Positions 22,209 through 31,895 of a stretch of DNA of 51,976 bases are shown one piece after another. The notes beneath the pieces were generated by a model. It worked only from the letters and a program-made list of their open reading frames with translations, did not search any database and had not been told where the DNA came from. The position numbers were made by a program, and so were the translations under genes. Positions within the stretch are counted from its first letter, which is position 1, and every line of letters begins with the position of its first letter. Origin of the DNA: JAJPXC01 sp964517875 (GTDB lineage Bacteria > Bacteroidota > Bacteroidia > Bacteroidales > Muribaculaceae). The DNA lies in NCBI GenBank assembly GCA_964517875.1, contig CAZFEU010000009.1, positions 1 to 51,976 on the forward strand, in the 5' to 3' direction.

Positions 22209-25200
22209 TCAGGGAGCGGTGACGGCTATCTTGCGGGTGGCGGTGGTGTGTTGCTCGCCGTCGGTGGTGATCGAGGCTTTGTAGAGGTATATGCCGCGGT
22301 TGACGCGGTTACCCGAGTTGCTGGTGAGGTCCCACTTCACAGGTGTGGAGGTGAACATGTCGCTGCGTCCCGAGGTGGTTGAGCTCCAGACTTCTGCTCC
22401 GAGTAGATTATAGACGGTGACAGTTACAGTGACCTGTGCGTCGGGACGGTCGTGTGTAAGATAGAAGTTGGCTTCAACCGAGGCCGGGTTGGCATCGGAA
22501 TATATGTCGTAAATAACCGGCGAAAGCCCCTTCTTCACGAAAAATTCGATGGTTTGCTCGGCAAGATTGTAAGAGGTGTCCCATATTCTAAGTTTGAGAG
22601 TATGGGCTCCCTCTACGAGGTTTTCGAGGGGGTAAGCTATTGTACCGCCGACTGAGCCATCGGCATTAGGGGTGTAGTGCTGCGACACATTGGTTATCGT
22701 TGTAGTCTCGTCGAGGTAGAGGGTCATCTGGTGACCGATGCCGGCTTGCGATAGGTTGAGCCCGCGATTGTCGGATATGGTTGCGAGCACCATAGGTGAT
22801 TCGTTGACCACTTGGCCGTTGGCGAATGTATTGTGGTTGAGGTAGAACGACTCGATTACCGGCGGGATAGTGTCGGTGGCAGCATTCTGGTCGGTGCCGT
22901 ACACATAGAGGTCGCGCATACAGCTTGCGGCCTCCTGCCCATCGTTGTTGCAGGCATAGAGGTTGAGCGCTGCCGGACGGTAGTTGTTGGCGATTTCCGA
23001 AGGCATGGCGAATTTGATTTTAAACTTGCCTGCTGTGATGGAGTCGTTGCCGGCATATAGGCGTGTGCCTTGCTGCTCGAAGGTTACTTCGTTGCCATCA
23101 CCCCAGCCGTGGCTGGTGGTGGAGTGCTCGGCATCATATAGAACTGTCGACAGTATTCCTGAGAAGTTGGGCATAAGGTGTCCATTCGGATCGATTACCT
23201 CCCCCTCGATGGTCACTTCCTGGCGGGCCATAATGGTGGGTGGATCGGCAGGATCTACCGTTGAGCCGTTGATCGATGTGATGCGTATGCGGTTGGATGG
23301 TATGGTCATACGCATCGCCGGGTCGCCCATGAACACGTATCGCAGCTTGTTGGAGTTGTTTTTCAGTCCGTTTTTAGCGTTGCGGTACAGGTCGCCCAGG
23401 CGCTGGTATTGTCCGTCACTGTCGCGGCGGGCTATTTGGGCACCCATCTGAGCTGTAAGCAGGCCGTTGTCGCTGATATACACCGGTCGTGTTGCCGAAA
23501 TGGCGGCGATGACACCTCCTCCTTGTGTGTGCCACATGATTTCGGCTCCACTGATGTTGGCCTGGTCCCAGCGCAGGAAGTCGCATGTGGCGGCATATAG
23601 AATGGGGTAGCGGCGGTAGTACATTGAGTTGAAGTCGTTGCTCACGAGGAATTGCTCGTGAGTCCAGCCCGACATATTGGCATGACCCACATAATTCCAC
23701 CACCACACACCTTCGTCAAGCAGGCGGAACATGTCGGCGCGTGCGGCCGGATAACCGTTGCTCACTTTATCGTAGGCATCGGTGTATATCTTGTCGACCA
23801 CCAGTTCCGATCCGGTGGGGGTGTCAAGTATCGCGTAATATAGCCGTTCGGTCTGGGTCATATGCTGGCCGCGGTCCTCATCGTCGGCAATGAGCATCAC
23901 GCGGTTTTTCCATGAGCCGGTGGGCATAGCGTCGTAGTATTGCACGATTTTGTCGACAGCGTTGCGGGCATCCTCGAGTGAGCGCACAGGCATACGTCCA
24001 ACGGCAATCTCGAGCTGTGATGCTCCTGCCGATGAGCCTGAGCCATCGGCGAGAAAGCCGAAGAAGTCGTCGGTGGTGTATGAGTCATTCTCGTCAAGGC
24101 CTGAGTTTGACTGCCATGACGGTATTGTGGGATAAGTGACTAAGGCTGCATTGGAGGTGAGTCTGCGGTTGTCGAATATCGAGCGTCCCATTAAGATGGC
24201 GTATTTCAGCTTGTGCGAATATGGAGAGGCATTGCCGCGGTCGTAGAGCATCTTCAACAGCCGGCGGAAGGCACCGGGGTCGGGGGAGCCGGATGAAAAT
24301 TCATTGTATACGTCGTTGATGTTGACCACGGCCACTTTCATTGAGTCGCGGTCGATGTGAAACTGGGCCAACCTCTGTGCCTGTGAGAGCCAGTCGGGAA
24401 AGGTGAATATTACCATGTCGGGGGTTTCCATGGCGTGTAGGTCCTGGTTGGCGACATTGGCCACGAACTTGGGAGAGGGTAGGGTAGCGTTCTCGTCCCA
24501 GGCCACGTAGCTGCGTTGGCCAGTGAAGTCGTTGGTGTATTTTGAGTCACTGCTTGCGCTTAATGCCGTGATGTTGAGCGGGTCGGTCACATCCCAAACG
24601 TGTGTTGAGGATGTAGCGGAGGAAAGTGCGAACGATGACTGGTTGAGCCAGAATTGCAGATAGCCATTACGCAGTTTCAGCTGTCGGGGGTAGTTGATGG
24701 AGATATAGTCGAGGCGTGCCTCGTGGATGGTGGCCGACGAGGAGTGGGTGATGCCTAACTGGAGTTTGTCGCCTGTCACTTCAAATTCCTTGCGGGTGCT
24801 GGTCTCCGAGCCGAAAACGTACGACGAAGTAGAGGTTGACTTTATGTCGTCGGCCGCAGCCGTCCAGAGTTTTGTGCCATTGGCGGTGAAGGTCAGGTGT
24901 GAGCTTGAGCCGTAGGTTTTAGCGGCAAATCCTACCTGCATCCATACCTGCGGAGATACTGAAGTGTCGCGGTCGGTGAGGTTGAATGTGAAAGTCTGCG
25001 ACGGTGTGTATTTGAAGTCCTCGCCCAGTAGGTAGTGTCCGGTGAGGCTGAGCGATACAAGGTCGGTTTCGTGGTATAGTCTGTCGTAGAAAGAAGTTGC
25101 GTAGCCCGTGGCTCCAGCTGAGGCCGACCCATTGGACTCGGGTATGGAGCGTGGCGACAAATCGCTGTCGGATAGGTAGTAAAACCCTACTTGAGTGAAT

Positions 25201-25604
25201 GGGTTGAGGGAGTGAACGAAGCGATATGAGCCTGCCTGAGTCCATGACTCCACTCCCACCGCGTAGAATACTACACCTGCCGAGGTGTTGACCGACTGTA
25301 CCAGTGGGAGATCGTCAATGTAGTTGACGCGCGATAGCACATCGGATATGCGTCCTCCGCCATAGCCATATACGCGCACTTTGGATGGGTCGGCAAATCC
25401 CCATGAGCGCAGGTCGGCAGTCGAGATGCGGTAAATACCCGAATTGGTTACGCTCACCTTCACCCAGTGTCCTTGTTTCAGAGCCGACGACTGGGCATAG
25501 GTATCAACAGGGAATGCGCTCAACTGCTGGGCAGTCAAGGCAAACAATCCCATGAGTAGTGTTAAGATGCGGTATATTAGAGGTTTATGTAGTCGATTGG
25601 TCAT
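22209..25604 (-). CDS. porU: Type IX secretion sortase PorU (C25 family)
   Basis: 1131 residues from MTNRLHK at 25604; signal peptide about 1-30. It starts with LKQGHWVKVSVTNSGIYRISTADLRSWGF, then a long beta region, and the C25 domain with YAILMGRSIFDNR, TTDDFFGFLADG, LEIAVGRMPVRS, NYVGHANMSGWTHEQF (catalytic His 641) and LYAATCDFLRWD (catalytic Cys 674). The C-terminal end (VYNLLGAEVWSSTTSGR, NRVNRGIYLYKASI) is a FlgD/type IX-tail-like immunoglobulin fold. The length is close to the 1158 residues of P. gingivalis PorU. Which of the two C25 proteins is the working sortase cannot be decided; this one has the fuller PorU plan. It is 69 nt downstream of a GH25 lipoprotein gene and may be the last gene of the envelope operon. 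Confidence 0.85.
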   Translation of the reverse strand: MTNRLHKPLIYRILTLLMGLFALTAQQLSAFPVDTYAQSSALKQGHWVKVSVTNSGIYRISTADLRSWGFADPSKVRVYGYGGGRISDVLSRVNYIDDLPLVQSVNTSAGVVFYAVGVESWTQAGSYRFVHSLNPFTQVGFYYLSDSDLSPRSIPESNGSASAGATGYATSFYDRLYHETDLVSLSLTGHYLLGEDFKYTPSQTFTFNLTDRDTSVSPQVWMQVGFAAKTYGSSSHLTFTANGTKLWTAAADDIKSTSTSSYVFGSETSTRKEFEVTGDKLQLGITHSSSATIHEARLDYISINYPRQLKLRNGYLQFWLNQSSFALSSATSSTHVWDVTDPLNITALSASSDSKYTNDFTGQRSYVAWDENATLPSPKFVANVANQDLHAMETPDMVIFTFPDWLSQAQRLAQFHIDRDSMKVAVVNINDVYNEFSSGSPDPGAFRRLLKMLYDRGNASPYSHKLKYAILMGRSIFDNRRLTSNAALVTYPTIPSWQSNSGLDENDSYTTDDFFGFLADGSGSSAGASQLEIAVGRMPVRSLEDARNAVDKIVQYYDAMPTGSWKNRVMLIADDEDRGQHMTQTERLYYAILDTPTGSELVVDKIYTDAYDKVSNGYPAARADMFRLLDEGVWWWNYVGHANMSGWTHEQFLVSNDFNSMYYRRYPILYAATCDFLRWDQANISGAEIMWHTQGGGVIAAISATRPVYISDNGLLTAQMGAQIARRDSDGQYQRLGDLYRNAKNGLKNNSNKLRYVFMGDPAMRMTIPSNRIRITSINGSTVDPADPPTIMARQEVTIEGEVIDPNGHLMPNFSGILSTVLYDAEHSTTSHGWGDGNEVTFEQQGTRLYAGNDSITAGKFKIKFAMPSEIANNYRPAALNLYACNNDGQEAASCMRDLYVYGTDQNAATDTIPPVIESFYLNHNTFANGQVVNESPMVLATISDNRGLNLSQAGIGHQMTLYLDETTTITNVSQHYTPNADGSVGGTIAYPLENLVEGAHTLKLRIWDTSYNLAEQTIEFFVKKGLSPVIYDIYSDANPASVEANFYLTHDRPDAQVTVTVTVYNLLGAEVWSSTTSGRSDMFTSTPVKWDLTSNSGNRVNRGIYLYKASITTDGEQHTTATRKIAVTAP

Positions 25605-25673
25605 GTCGTGTGTTGTTTCTTTATGGCTTAGTACTGCTTTGGTTGCAGTCACGCTAATGATATTAACGTGAAA

Positions 25674-26420
25674 TCACTCATAATATTGTGGAGGGAAGGT
25701 CAAGGAATTAAGCCATTTTACGTAGTCGTCACGTTGCCCCATGAAAGCGTTTCGGTCAACATCGCCGTTGATGCCATGTACGCTTCCGGTGTGTGAGTAT
25801 TGCCATAGAGTCACACGGTCAGTCTTTTTGGGGAGTGGAGGGTTGGAAAATGAGCATATCCATAGAGGTATGCGCTCGAGCTGGTTTTCGACAAAACGTT
25901 CATATCCATCGAGGTTGGTGTATACCATCACCGGGTAGCCTTGTGATTCGAGATATCCGATCATCTCGTTGAGTCGTCCCATGATTTCTGATGTAGGGCA
26001 TGGCTCAGGGTTGCCCCACTCCTCTATGTCGATGATCAAAGGTAGGTCAAGGTGACGGCCGCGCACAGCCTTGATAAAGTTTAGGGCTTGCAGCTGCCCG
26101 TTAGTTTCGAAGCGGAAAAAGTGGTATGCGCCCACTTTAAGGCCGGCTTTAATGGCGTTAGCGTGATTGGCTTGGAATGATGGATCCTTGAATGTAGAGC
26201 CTTCGGTAGCCTTGATTATAACGAAATCAATGCTATCGGCACGCACCGCCTTAAAGTCGATTTTGCCGTTGTGCGATGATATGTCGATGCCGTTTACGGG
26301 CAATTTGGGTTCTACAGCCGCCTTTTCGGTGCTACAGGCAGTGGTAAGGCAGCACCATAGAGATATGGTGGCCAAGGAGAAAGCGAGTCTGGAATTTAGT
26401 TGCTTTAAGCGGCTTAACAT
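25674..26420 (-). CDS. GH25 lysozyme-like lipoprotein
   Basis: 248 residues. The signal peptide ends in the lipobox TTAC at residues 26-29. The rest is a glycoside hydrolase 25 TIM barrel: VNGIDISSHNGKIDF (first catalytic Asp), VIIKATEGSTFKDPSF, VGAYHFFRF, LPLIIDIEEWG (the D-x-E pair with the general acid) and WQYSHTGSVHGINGDVDRNAF at the end. GH25 enzymes cleave the MurNAc-GlcNAc bond of peptidoglycan. As a lipoprotein it probably acts on the cell's own wall or on wall fragments. It sits 6 nt after dsbD and is likely co-transcribed with it. All main catalytic acids appear to be present. Confidence 0.9.
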   Translation of the reverse strand: MLSRLKQLNSRLAFSLATISLWCCLTTACSTEKAAVEPKLPVNGIDISSHNGKIDFKAVRADSIDFVIIKATEGSTFKDPSFQANHANAIKAGLKVGAYHFFRFETNGQLQALNFIKAVRGRHLDLPLIIDIEEWGNPEPCPTSEIMGRLNEMIGYLESQGYPVMVYTNLDGYERFVENQLERIPLWICSFSNPPLPKKTDRVTLWQYSHTGSVHGINGDVDRNAFMGQRDDYVKWLNSLTFPPQYYE

Positions 26421-26426
26421 TGTGTG

Positions 26427-28547
26427 TTATTGAAAGAGTTGATAATTTTCAAGCCCTTGCTGCAAGAAAGTCATAAATCGCTCGGGAGAGTCGTGGAAGC
26501 TTGCAGGGTCGTTCATCATCGACCCATGGTTGTCGAGAATCACGTAATAGGGTTGCGTAGAGGCTCCAAACTTATAATTTTGTAGGAACATCCATTTGTC
26601 GCCGATGGTTTCGAGGGTCATATCGCCGCTTTCGGTAGTCAATGTGATAGGCTTGTCAAGTGGGGTCTTTGCATCAACCATCAGCTTGATTACCACGAAA
26701 TTCTCGGCGATAAATGAGTGCACCTCCTCTGTGTTTATCACGGCTTCCTCCATTTGTCGGCAGTTGACGCAACCGTAGCCCGAGAAGTCGATGAGTATTG
26801 GCATATTGTGCTCGCGGGCATACTCCATGCCACGATTGTAGTCGTCAAATTCCACAAATTCCTTTGAGTGGGTATAAAGGTTGAAATCCTGGGTGGTGAG
26901 GGGTGGCACAAATGCGCTTGCGGCTTTCAGAGGAGCCCCCCAAAGGCCGGGGATGAGGTAAACGGCAAAAGATAGGGGGAGGAGTGCCAGCAGGAATGCG
27001 CCCACCCCTACGTGGCCGCGTTGTGAGTCGTGTGCGAAACGGAGTTTGCCCAGAAGGTACATACCCATCAGTATGAACAGCACAATCCATATTGACAGGA
27101 ATACTTCGCGGTCGAGAATATGCCAGCCGTAGGCCAGATCGGCCACAGAGAGAAATTTGAGCGAAAGTATCAGCTCGATAAAGCCTAACAGCACTTTCAC
27201 AGAGTTGAGCCACCCTCCCGATTTAGGCATCGATTTGAGCATGCCCGGGAAAAGAGCGCATAAAGTGAAAGGTAGGGCGAGACCCAGTGCGAAACCACCC
27301 ATACCGATCGCTGGGCCAAGTATTTCACCCTCGGCAGCTGTTGCCACAAGGAGTGTACCGATTATGGGGCCGGTGCACGAGAATGATACCAGCGCAAGGG
27401 TGAAAGCCATGAAGAAGATGCTGATGAGGCCGGTGGTAGTCTCTGCTTTTGAGTCGATGGCGTTGGACCAACGTGCGGGTAGCTTTATCTCAAATGCCCC
27501 AAAAAACGAAATGGCGAATATTACAAGGATTGCGAAGAAAATGATGTTGAACACCGCTGAAGTTGATAGCTCATTGAGCTTCCCGGCGCCGAAGAGGATG
27601 GTAATCAGCAAGCCTAAAGCTACGTATATCACCACGATGGCAAGTCCGTAAAGAAAGGCTCCGCTGTTGAATCGCGACTTTTTGGAGCTTTTGAGGAAGA
27701 ATGACACGGTCATCGGAATCATAGGCCATACGCAGGGCGTAAGCAGAGCCGCCAGACCGCCTAAAAATCCCAAAATCAGAGTCATCCACAGCCCGGTGCG
27801 TTCGACGTCAGTTGTTTCTGACGGTTCCCACCATTGGGGATTACCTTGTGTGAGTTCTTGTGGCAGGGAAGCAGCCTTGAGGGCTTTTACGTCAACTGTG
27901 GGCTGAGCTGCCACTTCCTCATCTTCGGTTTCGGGCATATCTTCCTCAGCGATTGCAACGTTGACCTGGGTGTCAACCTCCTCGGCTGGGGGAGCGGGTT
28001 GAGTGGTAGTAACCGCCGTAACTTGGGGCTTGGGGTCGGGCTCAGCTGATTGCTTTTCAGTGGGAGTGGTCTCGGTAACTCCCTTTAAGGGGTCGTAGGT
28101 GGCCTTGACGGTGAGTGATGCGCGCATCATGGCGCACATCTCGCTGCGGCATGCCTGGCCGCTTATGGCGATGGCGATATCATGATTTTGTCCATCGGTA
28201 ATCTCAAAGGGTATTGTGAATCGCACCTTTGATGACCATTGGGCCAAATCGGCACCCATGGCGTCATCGTGTATCACTTCGGGTGTTTTGTTGGGGGTGG
28301 GAGCGCCTGTGATATTAATGCCGGGTTGGGGCGTTACATTGATTTGCAGGGCGTTAAATCCTCCCTCAGGTGGGAAAGCGTAGAAATGGAAGCCATCGTT
28401 GGGGACGGCTGTAAGTCGTATTTCGCCAACATTGTCCGATGACATGACGATACGTCCCGACCACGATACTGGTTCGTCAGCTCGTAGCTGGAGCGTTGAC
28501 ATTAATATTGAGAGGAGCAGTGCCACTCTCAGTGTGATTTTACTCAT
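26427..28547 (-). CDS. dsbD: Thiol:disulfide interchange protein DsbD
   Basis: 706 residues from ATG 28547, with all three modules intact. The N-terminal periplasmic alpha domain (about residues 25-140) has the Cys pair in GQACRSEMC. A Thr/Pro linker leads to eight membrane helices with the two redox cysteines in ALLTPCVWPMIPM and VSFSCTGPIIGTL. The C-terminal thioredoxin-like gamma domain carries CVNC at residues 593-596 (DFSGYGCVNCRQMEEAV). DsbD passes electrons from cytoplasmic thioredoxin to periplasmic thiol proteins such as DsbC or cytochrome maturation factors. It is 61 nt downstream of the epimerase gene and 6 nt upstream of GH25, in a run of envelope genes. Confidence 0.93.
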   Translation of the reverse strand: MSKITLRVALLLSILMSTLQLRADEPVSWSGRIVMSSDNVGEIRLTAVPNDGFHFYAFPPEGGFNALQINVTPQPGINITGAPTPNKTPEVIHDDAMGADLAQWSSKVRFTIPFEITDGQNHDIAIAISGQACRSEMCAMMRASLTVKATYDPLKGVTETTPTEKQSAEPDPKPQVTAVTTTQPAPPAEEVDTQVNVAIAEEDMPETEDEEVAAQPTVDVKALKAASLPQELTQGNPQWWEPSETTDVERTGLWMTLILGFLGGLAALLTPCVWPMIPMTVSFFLKSSKKSRFNSGAFLYGLAIVVIYVALGLLITILFGAGKLNELSTSAVFNIIFFAILVIFAISFFGAFEIKLPARWSNAIDSKAETTTGLISIFFMAFTLALVSFSCTGPIIGTLLVATAAEGEILGPAIGMGGFALGLALPFTLCALFPGMLKSMPKSGGWLNSVKVLLGFIELILSLKFLSVADLAYGWHILDREVFLSIWIVLFILMGMYLLGKLRFAHDSQRGHVGVGAFLLALLPLSFAVYLIPGLWGAPLKAASAFVPPLTTQDFNLYTHSKEFVEFDDYNRGMEYAREHNMPILIDFSGYGCVNCRQMEEAVINTEEVHSFIAENFVVIKLMVDAKTPLDKPITLTTESGDMTLETIGDKWMFLQNYKFGASTQPYYVILDNHGSMMNDPASFHDSPERFMTFLQQGLENYQLFQ

Positions 28548-28608
28548 GACGGTAATAAAAATGTGCGTTCTGTTCTGTGTGATCAATGTTTGGCTCGGCG
28601 CATGTGAT

Positions 28609-29754
28609 TTATGCCATTTCGCTTAGGGGTATTGCTCCGATGCCGGGACGGTCGGGGATAGTGACGCGGCCGTCTACGATTTTCATGCCGTCGAAGATAT
28701 CGTTGGCAATCAATAGATTGCCGTCGAGGTCGGCCCAGTCGGCCAGAGGGGCGAGTTGTGATGCGGCTGAGATGCCACACGATGTTTCGGTCATGCAGCC
28801 GAGCATCACTTTCATCCCTAATCCGCGGGCGGTACATGCCATCTGGTATGCCTCGTGGAGACCGGTAGACTTCATCAGCTTGATGTTGATAGCGTCGTAG
28901 GCTCCGGCAGCGCGGGTCACATCGGGTAGGCGTTGCAGAAACTCATCGGCCACTATGGGCAGGGGTGAGCGTTCTCTGAGCCAGGCAGTCTCGTCAATCA
29001 TTTCTTTGGGGAACGGCTGCTCGACAAATAGGCAATTGCGTTCGGCCAGCCAATGGCACATTTCAAGGGCTTGGTTGCGGTCGGTCCACCCCTGGTTGGC
29101 GTCGACACATATAGGGTGATCCACCATTGAGCGGATTACCTCTACAGTCTCGCGGTCGTTGTCAAGTCCCATTTTCACTTTCAGCACCTTGTAGGGGTGT
29201 GCTTCTTCCACCTTTTGCCGTACTACCTCCTCTGTATCGATACCGATAGTGAAGGAGGTGAGGGGTGCTTTCTCGGGTGATAACCCCCATATCTTATACC
29301 ATGGTTGCCCCATTATTTTGCCGAGCAGATCGTGTAGGGCAATATCTACCGAAGCTTTGGCGGCTCGGTTGTCGGGAGCTGTTGAGTCGACGTATTCCAG
29401 TATTTCTTCGAGTCTGAATGGGTCGGAGAATTGAGCTAAGTCGAGGTTGTTCAGGAATTTTGTTACCGACTCAATCGATTCGCCCAGATATGGTGGCATC
29501 GAAGCTTCGCCATAGCCTACGATTCCGTCATATTCAATCTGCACTTGCACGCCGGGGGTAGAGGTACGCGACGATCGGGCCAGATTGAAGGCGTGGCGCA
29601 GTTGCAGCTCGTAGGGGTAAAACGACAGGTTAAGTCGCCCTGACTTGCCGGTGGCTTTGGGCTTTGCCGGCTCTCCAAAAGCTGAAAATGATATGGGTGA
29701 GGCGGCAATGGCTGCGCCTAATATTGTTGTGCGTAAGAAGTTGCGACGATCCAT
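28609..29754 (-). CDS. L-Ala-D/L-Glu-type dipeptide epimerase
   Basis: 381 residues. The N-terminus has a twin-arginine-like leader (MDRRNFLRTTILGAAIAASP), unusual for a cytoplasmic enzyme class and pointing to export. The body is an enolase-superfamily enzyme: YGEASMPPYLGES, the K-x-K motif VLKVKMG, metal ligands in ICVDANQGW, LFVEQPFPK and IVADEFL, and a closing INIKLMKSTGL...GCMTETSCGISAA typical of dipeptide epimerases. In B. subtilis YkfB epimerises the murein dipeptide L-Ala-D-Glu. It is 6 nt downstream of an NlpC/P60 endopeptidase of the YkfC type, the expected partner in murein-peptide use. Confidence 0.9.
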   Translation of the reverse strand: MDRRNFLRTTILGAAIAASPISFSAFGEPAKPKATGKSGRLNLSFYPYELQLRHAFNLARSSRTSTPGVQVQIEYDGIVGYGEASMPPYLGESIESVTKFLNNLDLAQFSDPFRLEEILEYVDSTAPDNRAAKASVDIALHDLLGKIMGQPWYKIWGLSPEKAPLTSFTIGIDTEEVVRQKVEEAHPYKVLKVKMGLDNDRETVEVIRSMVDHPICVDANQGWTDRNQALEMCHWLAERNCLFVEQPFPKEMIDETAWLRERSPLPIVADEFLQRLPDVTRAAGAYDAINIKLMKSTGLHEAYQMACTARGLGMKVMLGCMTETSCGISAASQLAPLADWADLDGNLLIANDIFDGMKIVDGRVTIPDRPGIGAIPLSEMA

Positions 29755-29760
29755 TGTGCG

Positions 29761-30756
29761 TTATTTTACAAAATACCAGGGGTGATTGATTACTTGGATT
29801 ATGCCGGGCGTGGCATGGTCGATGATGCGCACAGCCCACAGAAATGGGGTGGTGATGTATCCGGGCGATTGTGGATTGACTGAATTGCGGCGCACGCGGC
29901 CTGACGATGCGTGAACGTATTCACCATCATGGTCGTGGAGTGCCACATGAGTTACCCGCTGCTTCTCGCGGTTGCCGAAGAAGAGTAAATCGCCGGCTTC
30001 GAGCGACTGCCATTGATCGGCCTCGATGCGCATTCCTGTGCGAGCCTGGCTCGATGCGTTGCGGGGTATAATCCACCCTTGTGTGAAGTATGCCGTGCGT
30101 GTGAGTCCAGAGCAGTCAACCCCTTTTGGCGAGGTGCCTCCCCAAAAGTAGGGGGTACCTTCCATCGAGTATGCGTAGTCGAGCAGCCGCTCCACATCGA
30201 GAGGTTGCGATGCCCATTGATCGATATCCTTCACTTTCGTGCGGTCAATCCAACCGCGGCGACCGTCGGGGAGGGTGACGGCGAGGTGAGTAGTGGTAGA
30301 TGATGCCGAGTCGACCTGCAGTATACCCCCTGTGGTGATGTCGGATATGCGCCCACGGGGAGTGTCAATTCCGGGATCGGCTGTTATCTCGGTGATGCCG
30401 TAATCGCTAACAATCACGCGGGGTGATGCTGCCCAGGCCATCATTTCCTCAGTGGTTTTGGGGGCAAGGGTGTTGGAGATGATATAACCGGTGTACCCAT
30501 CAGGACTTTGCACTTTATACCATTCCCCCTCACGCGAGGTGATACGCATTGGTTGACCCAACACAGCCTGGCTCCCCAGCTCAGCCGCATGTCGCGGCTC
30601 CTCGCGTATGCAAGTCACCGACACGTTAACGAGTGCCCATTTCTGAGCGGTGTCGTTAGGGTCATAGCTTATGGGAGCGAAGTTTGGCGTGTCGCCGGCA
30701 AAAGCCGCAATAACTGCCACCGCAAAGGCTGATATTAAAAGTATTATACGTTTCAT
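29761..30756 (-). CDS. SH3-NlpC/P60 endopeptidase, YkfC-like
   Basis: 331 residues with a signal peptide (1-20). Two SH3b-like segments (about residues 40-95 WALVNVSVTCIREEPRHAAEL, and 108-175) precede an NlpC/P60 domain (about 190-310). The catalytic Cys is C215 in GVDCSGLTR and the His is H270 in RVTHVALHD; the third residue is probably His in EYVHASS. YkfC-type enzymes cut gamma-D-Glu-L-diamino acid bonds in free murein peptides and release the L-Ala-D-Glu dipeptide used by the next gene, the epimerase. The pairing and spacing (6 nt) support murein-peptide catabolism. The gene upstream, 16 nt away, encodes an ATP-grasp-like protein. Confidence 0.9.
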   Translation of the reverse strand: MKRIILLISAFAVAVIAAFAGDTPNFAPISYDPNDTAQKWALVNVSVTCIREEPRHAAELGSQAVLGQPMRITSREGEWYKVQSPDGYTGYIISNTLAPKTTEEMMAWAASPRVIVSDYGITEITADPGIDTPRGRISDITTGGILQVDSASSTTTHLAVTLPDGRRGWIDRTKVKDIDQWASQPLDVERLLDYAYSMEGTPYFWGGTSPKGVDCSGLTRTAYFTQGWIIPRNASSQARTGMRIEADQWQSLEAGDLLFFGNREKQRVTHVALHDHDGEYVHASSGRVRRNSVNPQSPGYITTPFLWAVRIIDHATPGIIQVINHPWYFVK

Positions 30757-30772
30757 CGTTGGTCACTTTCCA

Positions 30773-31891
30773 TTAATGAGCGTAAAGATACGGCAAATTT
30801 TCGGTGATGGCAAATGTGAAGTGGGGATTTGGCGGCACAAGGTGTTGAATTATGTTTTTTTCAGTATTTGTGGTATTTCCGGGAGTGATATTCAGCCATC
30901 TCGGAGTGCCCTTATAGAAGCGTTGCGTAAGGTGATGTGCCACTACGCCCATAGTCATGCGCAGGTTCACTTCGATGCATGGGTTTATCAGCATATCCCC
31001 CTCGGCCGATCGGTATACTATCATATCTACCCCTAAAGGGCCTGAATGGTGAGGGCCTATCATTTGTTGTAGCACCTCCTCCAGGGCATGCTCCACTGCA
31101 AGCAAGTGCTCCATTTTCACCCACTGGGCGAGATGAATGCGTATATCATCGTCGGGAAGAAGCCGGTTGCCTGAATATGAGGTTGTTCCTGCGGTTTCAA
31201 ACAGAGAATAACCGATAAAGCTTACCTTGCCGTCTGATGATACATTGTAGAGCATGGCGAAGTCAGCCACCTTTTGGAGCCGTTTCTCCACCATTAGCGA
31301 CCCTTGTCGGCGTATCATTCCTTGTGCCGAATGTCGCAACTGGTTGATGCCTTGTGCGGCAGTGGTGTCGACAATGCCTCGGCCTGAGGTGGAGTAGGGT
31401 AGTTTTACCATAGCCGTTCCATCCATTGCGTCGATGGCTTTCCATAACGATGTCTCGTCGCAAGCCTCTATTGGATTGGGGGGTAGATGGAATGGCAATA
31501 GCTGTCGCAATGCGTCCATTACCTGGGTGGATATTCGTCGGTGACTGAGCTGTCGATGCTGCGTTAGCTCCTCATCTGTAGGTAGTGAATCGGGACTGAC
31601 ACCGGCATCGATGAAGCGGCTTCTGGCATCATGACTCCATCCCCAGGGTGCGCACTCCGTGACACATCCGCCACTGTAGATATCACCATGCACTCCATGC
31701 TGCTGCTTAATCTCGCTAAGCCATTGGTTGGGTGCTTTTGGGGCGAGAATAGTGTCGTCCTCTGCTGCCCACCACACAGGCAGGAGTGCCCCCGCCTGGG
31801 CAATCAGAGCTGCTTGCCGTGGAGGAGTGAACCGCTGCGAAGGCTGCATCGCCAGCGCAATGTCGTTATAAGGATTGAACAAGTGAAGCAC
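30773..31891 (-). CDS. ATP-grasp-like protein, first gene of the murein-peptide operon
   Basis: 372 residues, from GTG 31891 (VLHLFNPYNDIALAM). Seen: AMVKLPYSTSGRGIV (an ATP-binding Lys and glycine-rich loop), MVEKRLQKVADFAMLY, GPLGVDMIVYR and LINPCIEVNLRMTMGVVAHHL, which follow the ATP-grasp order of Lys, loop, Glu/Lys pair, Asp, and Glu-x-Asn with a trailing Arg. ATP-grasp enzymes join a carboxylate to an amine or thiol. Members of this family are annotated only as hypothetical proteins. Placement directly before the endopeptidase and epimerase suggests a role in murein-peptide processing. The TTG start at 31909 would lie upstream of the -7 box and is rejected. Confidence 0.65.
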   Translation of the reverse strand: MLHLFNPYNDIALAMQPSQRFTPPRQAALIAQAGALLPVWWAAEDDTILAPKAPNQWLSEIKQQHGVHGDIYSGGCVTECAPWGWSHDARSRFIDAGVSPDSLPTDEELTQHRQLSHRRISTQVMDALRQLLPFHLPPNPIEACDETSLWKAIDAMDGTAMVKLPYSTSGRGIVDTTAAQGINQLRHSAQGMIRRQGSLMVEKRLQKVADFAMLYNVSSDGKVSFIGYSLFETAGTTSYSGNRLLPDDDIRIHLAQWVKMEHLLAVEHALEEVLQQMIGPHHSGPLGVDMIVYRSAEGDMLINPCIEVNLRMTMGVVAHHLTQRFYKGTPRWLNITPGNTTNTEKNIIQHLVPPNPHFTFAITENLPYLYAH

Positions 31892-31895
31892 TCCG

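Noticed and set aside
27157..27651. 164-codon plus-strand frame
   Set aside because: Fully antisense to dsbD, whose motifs are all intact.
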